Shown here piece after piece: positions 54,134 to 62,832 of a stretch of DNA of 64,000 nt. This stretch comes from RPQJ01 sp963731105 (lineage in GTDB: Bacteria > Pseudomonadota > Gammaproteobacteria > Steroidobacterales > Steroidobacteraceae). The stretch is taken from the NCBI GenBank assembly GCA_963731105.1, contig CAVSUM010000016.1:432122-496121 (forward strand). Reading direction: 5' to 3'. Position 1 is the first letter of the stretch. Every line of letters starts with the position of its first letter. The notes under the pieces are model-generated. The model was not told the origin of the DNA and made no database searches. It saw nothing but the letters and a program-made list of their open reading frames with translations. The translations under genes and the position numbers were made by a program.

Positions 54134-55599
54134 GCGCGCACCTGCTCGATGACGTCGGTCGCCAGCAGGCCGCGCTCACCACGGCGCGCGGCGAGGTCGC
54201 CTGCCTGCGCGTGCACGAACACGCCCGCCCGGGCCGCGCCCGCCAGATCGCCGCACTGTGCGGCGATGCCGGCGATCACACCGGTCAGCACGTCGCCCAT
54301 GCCGCCGGCCGCCATGCCGGGATTGCCGCGATCGCACAGGCCCGGCACCCCTGCGGCTGCGTGCACGATGGAGCCGGCGCCCTTCAGCACCACGGTGCCG
54401 CCGTAGCGTTGCTGCAGTTCGCGCGCCGCCCCAAGGCGATCAGCCTGTACCGCGGCGTTCGTCGTACCCAGCAGTCGCGCCGCTTCGCCCGGATGCGGCG
54501 TGAGTACCCAGCGATCCAGATGCTGCGGCGCAGCCGCCAGCAGGTTCAGCGCATCGGCGTCGACGATCAGCGGCTTGCCGCTCGCGAGCGCCACATCGAA
54601 CAGGCTGCGTGCCCAGTCGCCCTGCCCGAGTCCCGGCCCGACGGCGACGACCGTGGCCCGCGACAACACCGCTGCCAGATCGTCGGCCGAGTTCGCGGCA
54701 ACGTGCATGAGCTCCGGCCGCGTCGCGGCTGACGCGAGGCTTTGCGGATGCACGGCGAGCGTCACGAGGCCGGCACCAGCGCGCAGCGCAGCCTCGCCCG
54801 CGAGACGCGCCGCACCGGCCATGCCGGGCCCGCCGCCGATCACCAGCACGTGACCGTGATCGCCCTTGTGCGCCGTGCGGCGGCGCGGCGGCAGCGCGGC
54901 AGCCACGTCGCTCGCGTCGAGCAGGCGCGCCGCCGGTGTGCAGCGATCACCGATCGCGGCCGGCACGTCGAGCGCGTCGAACACGATGCGCCCGGTGTGT
55001 TCGGGTCCCGCGCCGACGTACAGCCCGATCTTGCGACCGATGAAGGTCACGGTCAGCGCCGCGCGGGCCGCAATGCCCAGCACCGCGCCCGTGTCGGCGT
55101 GCAGGCCGGAGGGAATGTCCACCGCGACGAGCGGCCTGCCGCTGTCGTTCGCCGCGGCCAGCATCGCGGCCGCCTCGCCCTCCACCGCGCGGGCCAGGCC
55201 CGTGCCATACAGCGCATCGACGATGACGTCGGATGCGAGCAACGCCGCCGACCAGGGTTCGCAGCGGCCGCCGGCCGCGATGAAATCCTGCCAGGCCTGC
55301 CGAGCGTCCCCGGCGAGCCGCGCCGGGTCGCCGAGCGCAACGACGTGGACGCGCAGGTTCTGCGCGCGGGCCACGCGGGCCACCACATAGCCGTCGCCTC
55401 CGTTGTTGCCCGGACCGCAAAGGACGGTGATGGTGCGGGCCGCCGGCCACAGGGCGCGCAACGCGTTCAGCGTCGCGTGCCCGGCACGCGTCATGAGCTG
55501 GTAGCCCGGGATGCCGAACTCGTGGATGGCTCGTGCGTCGAGATCGCGCACCTGCCCGGCCGTGTAGAGGGCTCCGCCCTGCGTTTGCATGCCGGCCAT
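54109..55599 (-). CDS. nnr: Bifunctional NAD(P)H-hydrate epimerase / ADP-dependent dehydratase
   Basis: Repairs hydrated NADH and NADPH. The 496 residues are a fusion of a YjeF_N epimerase domain (about 10-215; CGPGNNGGDGYVVAR, DIPSGLHADTG) and a ribokinase-like dehydratase domain (about 230-490; VIGGGPGMAGAARLAGEAAL, LTPHPGEAARLLG, GNPGMAAGGMGDVLTGVIAG). It lies between queG (divergent) and tsaE, as in E. coli. Confidence 0.95.
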   Translation of the reverse strand: MAGMQTQGGALYTAGQVRDLDARAIHEFGIPGYQLMTRAGHATLNALRALWPAARTITVLCGPGNNGGDGYVVARVARAQNLRVHVVALGDPARLAGDARQAWQDFIAAGGRCEPWSAALLASDVIVDALYGTGLARAVEGEAAAMLAAANDSGRPLVAVDIPSGLHADTGAVLGIAARAALTVTFIGRKIGLYVGAGPEHTGRIVFDALDVPAAIGDRCTPAARLLDASDVAAALPPRRRTAHKGDHGHVLVIGGGPGMAGAARLAGEAALRAGAGLVTLAVHPQSLASAATRPELMHVAANSADDLAAVLSRATVVAVGPGLGQGDWARSLFDVALASGKPLIVDADALNLLAAAPQHLDRWVLTPHPGEAARLLGTTNAAVQADRLGAARELQQRYGGTVVLKGAGSIVHAAAGVPGLCDRGNPGMAAGGMGDVLTGVIAGIAAQCGDLAGAARAGVFVHAQAGDLAARRGERGLLATDVIEQVRACVNPSPA

Positions 55600-55643
55600 T
55601 ATACTGGCCGCCGCCCTCCCCTTCGGTCACGACGACACGCAGC

Positions 55644-56693
55644 ATGGATCCGTCGGCGCTCGCAGCGCAGGTCAAGGACTGGGGCCGCGAGCTGGGCTTC
55701 CAGAAGGTGGGCATCGCCGCAATCGAACTGCCGCAGGACGAGCAGCGCCTGCTCGACTGGCTCGCGGCCGGCCGCCACGGCGAAATGACCTACATGCAGC
55801 GGCACGGCACCCTGCGCGCGCGACCCGCCGAGCTGGTGCCGGGCACGGTGCGCGTGATCTCGGCTCGCATGGACTACTGGCCACGGGGCGCGGATCCTGA
55901 CGCAGTGCTGGCCGATGCAGCGCTCGGCTACGTGTCGCGCTACGCGCTCGGCCGCGATTACCACCGGATCCTGCGCCCCCGGCTCGCCCGGCTCGCCGAC
56001 CGGCTTGCGGCCGCGGTCGGCGCGGCCGGCTATCGCGCCTTCACCGACAGCGCGCCGGTGCTCGAGAAGGCGCTCGCGCGCGACGCCGGGCTCGGCTGGA
56101 TCGGCAAGCACACCAACCTGCTCGACCGGCACGACGGCTCGTGGTTCTTCCTCGGCGAGATCTTCACCGACGTGCCGCTGCCGGCTGGACGCACCGGTCA
56201 CCGCGCACTGCGGCAGCTGCACGGCGTGCATCGACGTGTGCCCGACGCAGGCGATCGTCGCGCCGTACCAGCTCGATGCGCGCCGCTGCCTCTCATACCT
56301 CACCATCGAGCTCGACGGCCCGATCCCCGAGGAATTCCGCGCGGCCCTGGGCAACCGCATCTACGGCTGCGACGACTGCCAGCTGGTGTGCCCGTGGAAC
56401 CGCTACGCGAAGGTCACCGCGGAGCAGGACTTCCTGCCGCGGCACGGCCTCGATGCGCCGCGACTGGTCGAATTGTTCGCGTGGACGGAGGCCGAGTTCC
56501 TGGAGCGCACCGCGGGCAGCGCCATCCGCCGCATCGGCCACGTGCGCTGGCTCAGGAACATCGCGATCGCGCTCGGCAATGCGGGCGCCCAGCGTCGAGA
56601 TCGTGGCCGCGCTCGAGGCGCGCGCGGGAACATCCGAGCGAGGTGGTCCGTGAGGCGGTGCAGTGGGCGCTGGGGAAAGGGGGTAATGACTAG
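55644..56693 (+). CDS. queG: Epoxyqueuosine reductase QueG, three frameshifts
   Basis: Cobalamin and iron-sulfur enzyme that reduces epoxyqueuosine to queuosine in tRNA. The N-terminal DUF1730 domain (ELGFQKVGIAAIELP; RVISARMDYWP; GLGWIGKHTNLLDRHDGSWF) is intact. Two 4Fe-4S clusters follow in HCGSCTACIDVCPTQAIV and YGCDDCQLVCPWNRY. A short HEAT-like end is spread over other frames. Breaks at about 56181-56187, 56581-56587 and 56624-56630 each behave as one extra G. Corrected, the protein ends ALGKGGND, the last codons lying in the repeat arm. Confidence 0.88.
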   Translation: MDPSALAAQVKDWGRELGFQKVGIAAIELPQDEQRLLDWLAAGRHGEMTYMQRHGTLRARPAELVPGTVRVISARMDYWPRGADPDAVLADAALGYVSRYALGRDYHRILRPRLARLADRLAAAVGAAGYRAFTDSAPVLEKALARDAGLGWIGKHTNLLDRHDGSWFFLGEIFTDVPLPAGRTGHRALRQLHGVHRRVPDAGDRRAVPARCAPLPLIPHHRARRPDPRGIPRGPGQPHLRLRRLPAGVPVEPLREGHRGAGLPAAARPRCAATGRIVRVDGGRVPGAHRGQRHPPHRPRALAQEHRDRARQCGRPASRSWPRSRRAREHPSEVVREAVQWALGKGGND

Positions 56694-56778
56694 GGGGTAG
56701 GGGGTAGTGACGAAAATCCGAGAGGCCGGGGCGCCGGCCTTCTTTACTACCCCCTACCCCCTAGTCATTACCCCCTTT
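56676..56778. repeat. Perfect 33-bp inverted repeat with GGGGGTA units between queG and panC
   Basis: Left arm 56676-56708 and right arm 56746-56778 are exact reverse complements. Each reads AAAGGGGGTAATGAC, then TAGGGGG twice, then TAGT. The 37-base centre holds a GGCCGG/CCGGCC terminator. Each arm supplies the final codons (Lys-Gly-Gly-Asn-Asp-stop) of the gene entering it: queG from the left and panC from the right. Confidence 0.92.
56721..56745. terminator. Bidirectional terminator between queG and panC
   Basis: The stem GGCCGG (56724-56729) and CCGGCC (56734-56739) with a GGCG loop, flanked by AGA and followed by TTCTTT on the plus side. It is almost the same core as that at 8394-8426. 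The surrounding 33-bp arms would lengthen the stem. Confidence 0.7.
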
Positions 56779-57657
56779 CTTCATCTCCGACTCGGGCGCG
56801 ACTGCGCCGGTCGCCCGGCACTGCACATTGTCGATCAGCCGCGCGCGGCCGAGCCGCGCCGCGGTGAGCACGACCACGTCGGCGTTGCGGCCGCTGGGAC
56901 GCAGCAGCGTGCCCGCCATGCGAACCTCGAAGTAGTCGGGCCGGAAGCCGGCGGCGCGCAGCGTATCAAGGCCTTCCTGCTCGATGGCGGCGATGTCAGT
57001 GTCGCCCGTCTCGAGGCGGCGTCGTGCGCGGTCGAGCGAGCGGTAGACAGTCGGAGCGATGGCGCGCTCCTCGGGGCTCAGGTAGCGGTTGCGCGAGCTC
57101 AGCGCGAGGCCATCCTCGGCCCGCACCGTGGGCGCGCCCACGATCCTGACCGGCAGGCACAGGTCCTCGACCGAGCGCTTGATGATCGTGAGCTGCTGGT
57201 AGTCCTTCTCGCCGAAGATGCCGACGTCGGGCTGCACCAGGTTGAGCAGCTTCACCACCACGGTCGCCACGCCCTGGAAATGCCCGGGCCGGACCGCGCC
57301 GCAGAGGATTCCCGAGAGGTCCGGCACGTCGACGATGGTGCTGCCGGCCGAGCCGAGCGGATACATCTCCGCGACGGTCGGCAGGAACAGCACGTCGACG
57401 CCCTGCTCCGTCAGCAGCGACGAATCGTCCTCGGGCGTGCGCGGATAGGCGTGGTAGTCCTCGTTCGGGCCGAACTGCAGCGGGTTCACGAACACGCTCG
57501 CCACCACGCGCCGGCCGTGATGGTGCGCGGCGCCGATCAGGCTCGCGTGCCCGGCGTGCAGGTTGCCCATGGTCGGCACGAAGGCGATGCTCTCGCCGGC
57601 CATGCGCCAACCGTGCACGATGGCGCGCAGGTCTGCGATGCGCGTAATGATCTGCAT
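56761..57657 (-). CDS. panC: Pantothenate synthetase PanC
   Basis: Joins pantoate and beta-alanine using ATP, the last step to pantothenate. The 298 residues (E. coli 283) show FVPTMGNLHAGHASLI, NPLQFGPNEDYHAYPRT, GEKDYQQLTIIKR and SSRNRYLSPEER. The C-terminus EMKKGGND is extended and its last five codons belong to the inverted repeat. It lies 13 bases after panB. Confidence 0.96.
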   Translation of the reverse strand: MQIITRIADLRAIVHGWRMAGESIAFVPTMGNLHAGHASLIGAAHHHGRRVVASVFVNPLQFGPNEDYHAYPRTPEDDSSLLTEQGVDVLFLPTVAEMYPLGSAGSTIVDVPDLSGILCGAVRPGHFQGVATVVVKLLNLVQPDVGIFGEKDYQQLTIIKRSVEDLCLPVRIVGAPTVRAEDGLALSSRNRYLSPEERAIAPTVYRSLDRARRRLETGDTDIAAIEQEGLDTLRAAGFRPDYFEVRMAGTLLRPSGRNADVVVLTAARLGRARLIDNVQCRATGAVAPESEMKKGGND

Positions 57658-57670
57658 GACGGCGGGGCTG

Positions 57671-58498
57671 CTAGAAGCAGTGCTCCGGTGCGGGGTACTC
57701 GCGCGACTTCACTGCCGCGACGTAGGCCTGGATGCCGGCGAACGGGCTGTCGTGGCCCGCCATGTAGTTCTTCACGAAGCGCGGCTTGCGCCCCGGCGTG
57801 ATGTCGAGCACGTCGTAGAGCACGAGGATCTGGCCATCGGTGTCCGGCCCGGCGCCGATGCCGATCACCGGCACGTGCAGCTCGCGCGTGATCTCCGCGC
57901 CGAGGTGCGACGGGATGCATTCGAGCAGGACCACGTCGGCGCCGGCGTCCTGCAGCGCCTTGGCGTCACGCTTCATCGCCTCGGCCGCGGCGTCCTCACG
58001 GCCCTGCACCCGGAAGCCGCCGGTCTTGTGCACCGATTGCGGCTTCAGCCCCAAGTGCGCGCAGACGGCGATGTCGTGGCTGGCGAGGAACTCGACGATC
58101 TCGACCTGGCTCGCCCCGCCCTCGAGCTTGACCATCTTGGCGCCGCCCTCCTGCATCAGGCGCACTGCGTTCTGCAACGCCTGCTCGCGGGAGGTGTAGG
58201 TCATGAACGGCATGTCGGCCATCAGGAACGGCCGGAACAGTCCCTTCGCCACGGCCTTGCAGTGGTAAATGATGTGCTCGAGCGTGACCGGCACCGTGGT
58301 GTCGTGGCCCTGGATCACCATGCCGAGCGAATCGCCGACCAGCACCACGTCCACGCCGGCCTCGTCGGTGAGGGCAGCGAAACTGGCGTCGTAGCAGGTG
58401 ATGCTGGCGATCTTCTCGCCCTGCTCCTTCATGCGGCGCAGGGTCGCGACGTTCACGGGCGGGCGGGCCGAGTCCCGCAACTGCAGTTGTGTGTACAT
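57671..58498 (-). CDS. panB: 3-methyl-2-oxobutanoate hydroxymethyltransferase PanB
   Basis: Makes ketopantoate from 2-oxoisovalerate and methylene-tetrahydrofolate. The 275 residues (E. coli 264) have the TIM-barrel blocks SITCYDASFAALTDEAGVD, VLVGDSLGMVIQGHDTTVP, MADMPFMTYTS, HLGLKPQSVHKTGGFRVQGR and IGIGAGPDTDGQILVLYD. It is the first gene of panB-panC; panD is not in the window. Confidence 0.97.
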   Translation of the reverse strand: MYTQLQLRDSARPPVNVATLRRMKEQGEKIASITCYDASFAALTDEAGVDVVLVGDSLGMVIQGHDTTVPVTLEHIIYHCKAVAKGLFRPFLMADMPFMTYTSREQALQNAVRLMQEGGAKMVKLEGGASQVEIVEFLASHDIAVCAHLGLKPQSVHKTGGFRVQGREDAAAEAMKRDAKALQDAGADVVLLECIPSHLGAEITRELHVPVIGIGAGPDTDGQILVLYDVLDITPGRKPRFVKNYMAGHDSPFAGIQAYVAAVKSREYPAPEHCF

Positions 58499-58560
58499 GG
58501 GACCGCCTCGAAAGAGGCCGCTAGGATGGCCGAGCGGCCCCGAAACATCAACGCCGGGAA

Positions 58561-59241
58561 CTACAGCAGGCTCTTCATCGGGTTGAAGAAATGCCGCCCC
58601 TTGCGGGCGCGGACCACCTCGGCCAGCAGGCTGCCGAAGTCGGCGTCGCTGCCCACCAGGTCGATCTCGGCGGCGTTGACCGTCAGCACCGGCGCCACGT
58701 CGTACTCGAGGAAGAAGCGCGAGTAGGACTCGACCAGTCGCTCGAGGTAGCGCCGCTCGATCACCTGCTCGTAGGAGATGCCGCGGCGGGCGATGCGCTC
58801 GAGCAGCACGTCGACCGGGGCCTGCAGGTAGACCACGAGGTCGGGGACCGGGGCGTCGATGGCGAGGCGCGCGTACACCTGCTCGTAGAGCGCGAACTCC
58901 TCGTCGTCGAGCGTGAGACGGGCGAACAGGCGGTCCTTGTCGAGCAGGTAGTCGGAGACGCGCACGCGCTCGAACAGGTCGGCCTGCCGCAGGTCCTGCA
59001 TCTGCCGCGCACGCTGGAACAGGAAGTACAGCTGGGTCTGGAACGCGGCGGCCCGCGGATTGCGATAGAAGCGCTCGAGGAACGGGTTCTCGTCGCCCTG
59101 CTCCAGCACCAGCTCGCTGCCGAAGCTCTTGGCCAACCGTCGCGCGAGGCTGGTCTTGCCCACGCCGATCGGCCCCTCCACCACCACGAAGCGGTGCGGG
59201 GTCGCCACGCCCTCGGGCTTGTCCTGCAAATCGTTGTTCAT
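58561..59241 (-). CDS. Deoxynucleoside kinase family protein
   Basis: A 226-residue dNK-family kinase. The P-loop is in FVVVEGPIGVGKTSLARRLA (about 18-37). The DRY/ERS-like region ERVRVSDYLLDKDRLFA and the lid LERIARRGISYEQVIERRYLERL are conserved. Bacterial members phosphorylate deoxyadenosine, deoxycytidine or deoxyguanosine; the exact substrate is not readable here. Its start overlaps the folK stop (ATGA), a common folK-dNK-panB arrangement. Confidence 0.88.
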   Translation of the reverse strand: MNNDLQDKPEGVATPHRFVVVEGPIGVGKTSLARRLAKSFGSELVLEQGDENPFLERFYRNPRAAAFQTQLYFLFQRARQMQDLRQADLFERVRVSDYLLDKDRLFARLTLDDEEFALYEQVYARLAIDAPVPDLVVYLQAPVDVLLERIARRGISYEQVIERRYLERLVESYSRFFLEYDVAPVLTVNAAEIDLVGSDADFGSLLAEVVRARKGRHFFNPMKSLL

Positions 59242-59747
59242 GGAGCGAGGCGCTCGAGACCCGCGCAGTCGACGCGGCTCATCAGGCTGCGCACCCGACC
59301 GACGCCTGGAACTTCGAGGTCGGGCGCGATCTCGGCGAGCGGCACCAGCACGAACGCCCGTTCGGCGATGCCGGGGTGCGGCACCTCGAGGCCCGGCTGG
59401 CTGATCGTGTCGGTGCCGTGCACCAGCAGGTCGAGGTCGATGCGGCGCGGGCCCCAGCGCACGACGGGACGTTCGCGACCGAGCTTCGCTTCAAGCTGCT
59501 GCAGCTGTACGAGCAGCGCCGCCGGATCGAGCTCGGTCAGCAGCCCGGCGACCGCGTTGATGAAATCCGGCTGTTGCACCGGACCCAACGGTCGTGACCG
59601 ATACAGTGACGAGCGCAGCACGCAGCGGGTCCGGGGCAGGCCAGCGAGTTCCTGCATCGCCCGCTCGACCTGCAGGCGGGGATCGTCGAGGTTGCTGCCG
59701 AGCGCGACGTAGGCCGGCAGCCAGCGACGGGGCTCGATCGCCGTCAC
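59238..59747 (-). CDS. folK: HPPK, 2-amino-4-hydroxy-6-hydroxymethyldihydropteridine pyrophosphokinase
   Basis: Transfers pyrophosphate from ATP to the pterin in folate synthesis. The 169 residues show YVALGSNLDDPRLQVERAM, SSLYRSRPLGPVQQPDFINAV split by the loop, and RWGPRRIDLDLLVHG, followed by EVPHPGIAERAFVLVPLAEI. GTG 59747, seven bases after the pcnB stop, is the chosen start; a downstream start would cut into the first conserved block. Confidence 0.95.
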   Translation of the reverse strand: MTAIEPRRWLPAYVALGSNLDDPRLQVERAMQELAGLPRTRCVLRSSLYRSRPLGPVQQPDFINAVAGLLTELDPAALLVQLQQLEAKLGRERPVVRWGPRRIDLDLLVHGTDTISQPGLEVPHPGIAERAFVLVPLAEIAPDLEVPGVGRVRSLMSRVDCAGLERLAP

Positions 59748-59754
59748 GTGCAGA

Positions 59755-61123
59755 TCAGGTCGCGGCCGGACGCTTGCGGCGACGGCGTGAGCGGCGACGG
59801 CGCGGCGCCGCGCCCGCCTCGGTCGTCTCGGCGGGACGGTTCTCGACCGCCTCGATACGTTCCGACTCCGGCATCTGCTGCAGCTGCGTCCACCACTCGG
59901 CCACCTCGGGGTCGATCTCACCGGACGCGGCTCGCAGCAACAGCAGGTCGTAGGCGGCACGGAATTTCGGATGCTCGAGCAGGCGCAACGCGCGCCGGCC
60001 GGAGCGGCGCTCGAAGCGCGGCTGCAACATGATGATGTCGCGCATCGGCAGGCCGAAGCGCTTCGGCAGCGTGATGCGCCGCACCTGGCGGCCCAGCACG
60101 TCGTCCACCGCCGTGAGCAGCAGCTGCGGATCCGACGGCAACGGACCCGTCGGCGCGCCGGCTGCGCGCAGGATCGCCGGCCACAGCAGCACGGCAAACA
60201 GGAACGTGGGCGTCACCGACTTGTCGGCGCGCACGCGCTGGTCGGTGTTCTGCGAGGCCGAGGCGCAGCAGCTTCGCGGGCGGGGCGTCGGGAGCCTCGG
60301 CCACGGCCTTTGCGACGTCGGGCATCAGGTGCGGCAGCAGGCCGAGGCTGGTGAGCACGTCGAACGACGCCAGCGCGCTGCCGGCCAGGAACAGCTTGGC
60401 GGTCTCGTCGAACAGCCGCGCCGGCGGCACGCTGTCGAGCATGTAGGCCAGCCGATGCAGCGGCGCCTCGGTGTCCGGGTGCAGCGTGAAGTCGAGCTTG
60501 GCGGCGAAACGGGCGGCACGCAGCATGCGCACCGGGTCCTCGCGATAGCGGGTCTCGGCGTCGCCGATCATGCGCAGCACGCGTGCCGCCGCGTCGGGCA
60601 CGCCGCCGACGTAATCCCAGATCGAGTAGTCCTCGATGTTGTAGTAGAGGGCGTTGGCCGTGAAGTCACGACGCCAGACGTCCTCCTCGATCGTGCCGTA
60701 CAGGTTGTCGCGCAGGATGCGGCCGTGCTCGTCGAGCACGCGATGCCCCGTCTCGTCGACGCCGTGGTCCTCGTCCACCTCGGTGTGCGCGGCGCGGAAC
60801 GTGGCGACCTCGATGATCTCCATGCCGAAGCGAACGTGCGCGAGGTGGAAGCGCCGGCCGATCAGGCGGCAGTTGCGGAAGAGTTTCTTGACCTGCTCCG
60901 GATGCGCGTTGGTCGCGATGTCGAAGTCCTTCGGGTACAGGCCGAGCAGCAGGTCGCGCACAGCCCCGCCCACCAGGAACGCCTGGTAGCCGGCATCCTT
61001 GAGCCGGTACAGCACCTTGAGCGCCTGCGGGGAGATGTTGGCGCGCGAAATGGTGTGCTCGGCGCGCGGGACGATCACGGGCGGCGGGTGGCCGGAGAGG
61101 ACTTCTTCTTCGTACGAACGCAA
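59755..61123 (-). CDS. pcnB: Poly(A) polymerase I, frameshifted
   Basis: Adds poly(A) tails that mark RNA for decay. The nucleotidyltransferase head LVGGAVRDLLLGLYPKDFDIATNA, VRFGMEIIEVATFR, RRDFTANALYYN and REDPVRMLRAARFAAKL are typical. The C-terminal arm ends in a very basic tail (PRRRRSRRRRKRPAAT). The frame breaks at about 60255-60262: LLRL is followed by ASQNTDQRVRADKSVTPTFL in the next frame, equivalent to one extra base. Start TTG 61123 (LRSYEEEVLSGHPPPV) is chosen because the next upstream start, GTG 61207, would sit against the tRNA-Glu gene. Corrected length is about 455 residues (E. coli 465). Confidence 0.9.
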
Positions 61124-61138
61124 TGAATCGGCTTCCGC

Positions 61139-61166
61139 TGGACCATGGCAAAGGGCTGCGTATAAT
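61139..61166 (+). promoter_or_regulatory. Sigma-70 promoter of tRNA-Glu
   Basis: TGGACC (61139-61144), a 16-base spacer and a perfect TATAAT (61161-61166) with a GC-rich discriminator after it, as usual for stable RNA genes. It lies in the divergent gap with pcnB. Confidence 0.7.
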
Positions 61167-61209
61167 ACGCGGCCTCGAGCGGACCCGTTAGTCCGCCGGT
61201 CCGGCACAC

Positions 61210-61285
<76 letters not shown>

Positions 61286-61345
61286 TTCTCTCCGCTGGAC
61301 CCCGCAGGGTCGCCCCCTGAGCCTCGCCGCGGCCACGCTGTGGCC

Positions 61346-61612
61346 ATGATCGACCTCGGCAGCCTTGCCGGTCTGCACGCCCACAACCACCAGCTGCACG
61401 CCTACTGCGCCCGCTGTGACCGCTGGGTGATGCTCGATCTCGCTGGGATGATTCGTGGCGGGCACGGCGGACGGCGCCTGCCGCTGCGCTTGAAGTGCGG
61501 CGACTGCGGCGCGACTGGGCAGCTGCAGGTGCGCCCACCGATGCCGACACGCTCATCCGCCGGCTGGATCGCGCCCCGCCCGGCCCAACTGCCGGCCCGG
61601 CTGGGCGACTAG
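61346..61612 (+). CDS. Small zinc-ribbon protein of unknown function
   Basis: An 88-residue protein (MIDLGSLAGLHAHNHQLHAYC). Two Cys-x2-Cys pairs (CARC about 20-23 and CGDC about 51-54) predict a zinc ribbon. The ending is proline/arginine-rich. I do not recognise an experimentally known family, although similar short proteins with the same opening occur in other proteobacteria as far as I recall. There is no clear ribosome-binding site; GTG 61340 is an alternative start. Its stop overlaps the convergent transporter stop (CTAG). Confidence 0.65.
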   Translation: MIDLGSLAGLHAHNHQLHAYCARCDRWVMLDLAGMIRGGHGGRRLPLRLKCGDCGATGQLQVRPPMPTRSSAGWIAPRPAQLPARLGD

Positions 61613-62832
61613 CCGAACAACCTGCCGAGGCTGCCGAGCGAGCGCCAGCCGAGATAAATCGTTACCAGCCAGCCGGCGACGCCGATCGCAGCCAGCCAGC
61701 GTGGATAGCGATAGCCGCCCAGCAGGTCGGGCCGTCGCAGCGCCACCCACAGCATCACTGCCACCCCCACCGGCAGGATCAGCCCGTTGAATGCGCCGGC
61801 GAAGATCAGCAGCGGCACAGGTGCCGCGCCAGCGAACAGGAACACCAGCGTCGAGACGACGATGAAGCCGACCACCAACGCCGTGCGTCGCTGCTCGAGT
61901 CCAGGACGCAGGCTCGCCAGGAACGAAACGGACGTGTACGAGGCGCCGATCACGGAAGTGAGCGCCGCCGCCCACAGCACTACCCCGAATGCACGCAAAC
62001 CGAACTCGCCAGCCGCGGCCTGGAATGCGGACGCTGTCGGATTGTCGGCTGCGAGCTGCACTCCCGCCGCAACGACGCCGAGCACCGCAAGGAACAGCAG
62101 TGCCCGCATCACCCCGGTCACCAGCACGCCAACCACCGAGGCACGGGCGATCTCGTCGACGTTGGCGGCGCCGCGCACCCCCGCATCCACCAGTCGGTGC
62201 GCACCGGCATAGGTGATGTAGCCGCCCACCGTGCCGCCGACCAGCGTCGTGATGGCGAGGAAGTCGATCGTGTCCGGCAGCACCGCGTTGCGCAGCGCCA
62301 CCCCGACCGGGGGATCCGAGATGAGCGCGACATAGCCGGTCAGCGCGATCATCAGGAAGCCGAGTGCGACCACCGCGCGGTCCATCGCCACGCCGGCCCG
62401 CCGCGACAGGAAGATGCCGATGGCGAGCGCTGCGGACAGCGCCCCGCCCCACTGCGGTGGTAATCCCAGCAGTGCGTCGAGCCCCAGCCCGGCGCCCGCC
62501 ACGTTGCCGACGTTGAACACCAACCCACCGAGGGCAACGATCAGTGCCAGCAGGTGCCCGAGGCCGGGCGCGACGCGGTTGCCGAGCTCCTGCGCGCGCA
62601 GGCCCGACACGCCGATCACGCGCCAGACGTTGAGCTGCAGCGCGACGTCCACCAGCACCGAGACCAGGATCGCGAAGGCAAATGCGGCGCCGAGCTGGGC
62701 GGTGAACTGCGTGGTCTGCGTGATGAAGCCCGGCCCGATGGCGCTGGTGGCCATCAGGAACATCGCGCCCAGCAGGGGTCCGCGGGTGGCGGGCTTGACT
62801 CGGGCTCCGGCGAGCGTCACAAACACACTCAT
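61609..62832 (-). CDS. Nramp-family-like transporter lacking the canonical metal-site motifs
   Basis: A 407-residue membrane protein with eleven or so hydrophobic segments and the overall Nramp fold order (MFLMATSAIGPGFITQTTQF; LQLNVWRVIGVSGLRAQEL; NVGNVAGAGLGLDALLG). The first helix has IGPGF where classical Nramps have Asp-Pro-Gly-Asn. The sixth-helix region has GGYITYAGAHRL with no Met-Pro-His/Ala. These are the metal ligands of true Mn/Fe transporters, so the substrate is uncertain. ATG 62832 is chosen, and GTG 62904 upstream is possible. It is convergent with the zinc-ribbon gene. Confidence 0.8.
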   Translation of the reverse strand: MSVFVTLAGARVKPATRGPLLGAMFLMATSAIGPGFITQTTQFTAQLGAAFAFAILVSVLVDVALQLNVWRVIGVSGLRAQELGNRVAPGLGHLLALIVALGGLVFNVGNVAGAGLGLDALLGLPPQWGGALSAALAIGIFLSRRAGVAMDRAVVALGFLMIALTGYVALISDPPVGVALRNAVLPDTIDFLAITTLVGGTVGGYITYAGAHRLVDAGVRGAANVDEIARASVVGVLVTGVMRALLFLAVLGVVAAGVQLAADNPTASAFQAAAGEFGLRAFGVVLWAAALTSVIGASYTSVSFLASLRPGLEQRRTALVVGFIVVSTLVFLFAGAAPVPLLIFAGAFNGLILPVGVAVMLWVALRRPDLLGGYRYPRWLAAIGVAGWLVTIYLGWRSLGSLGRLFG

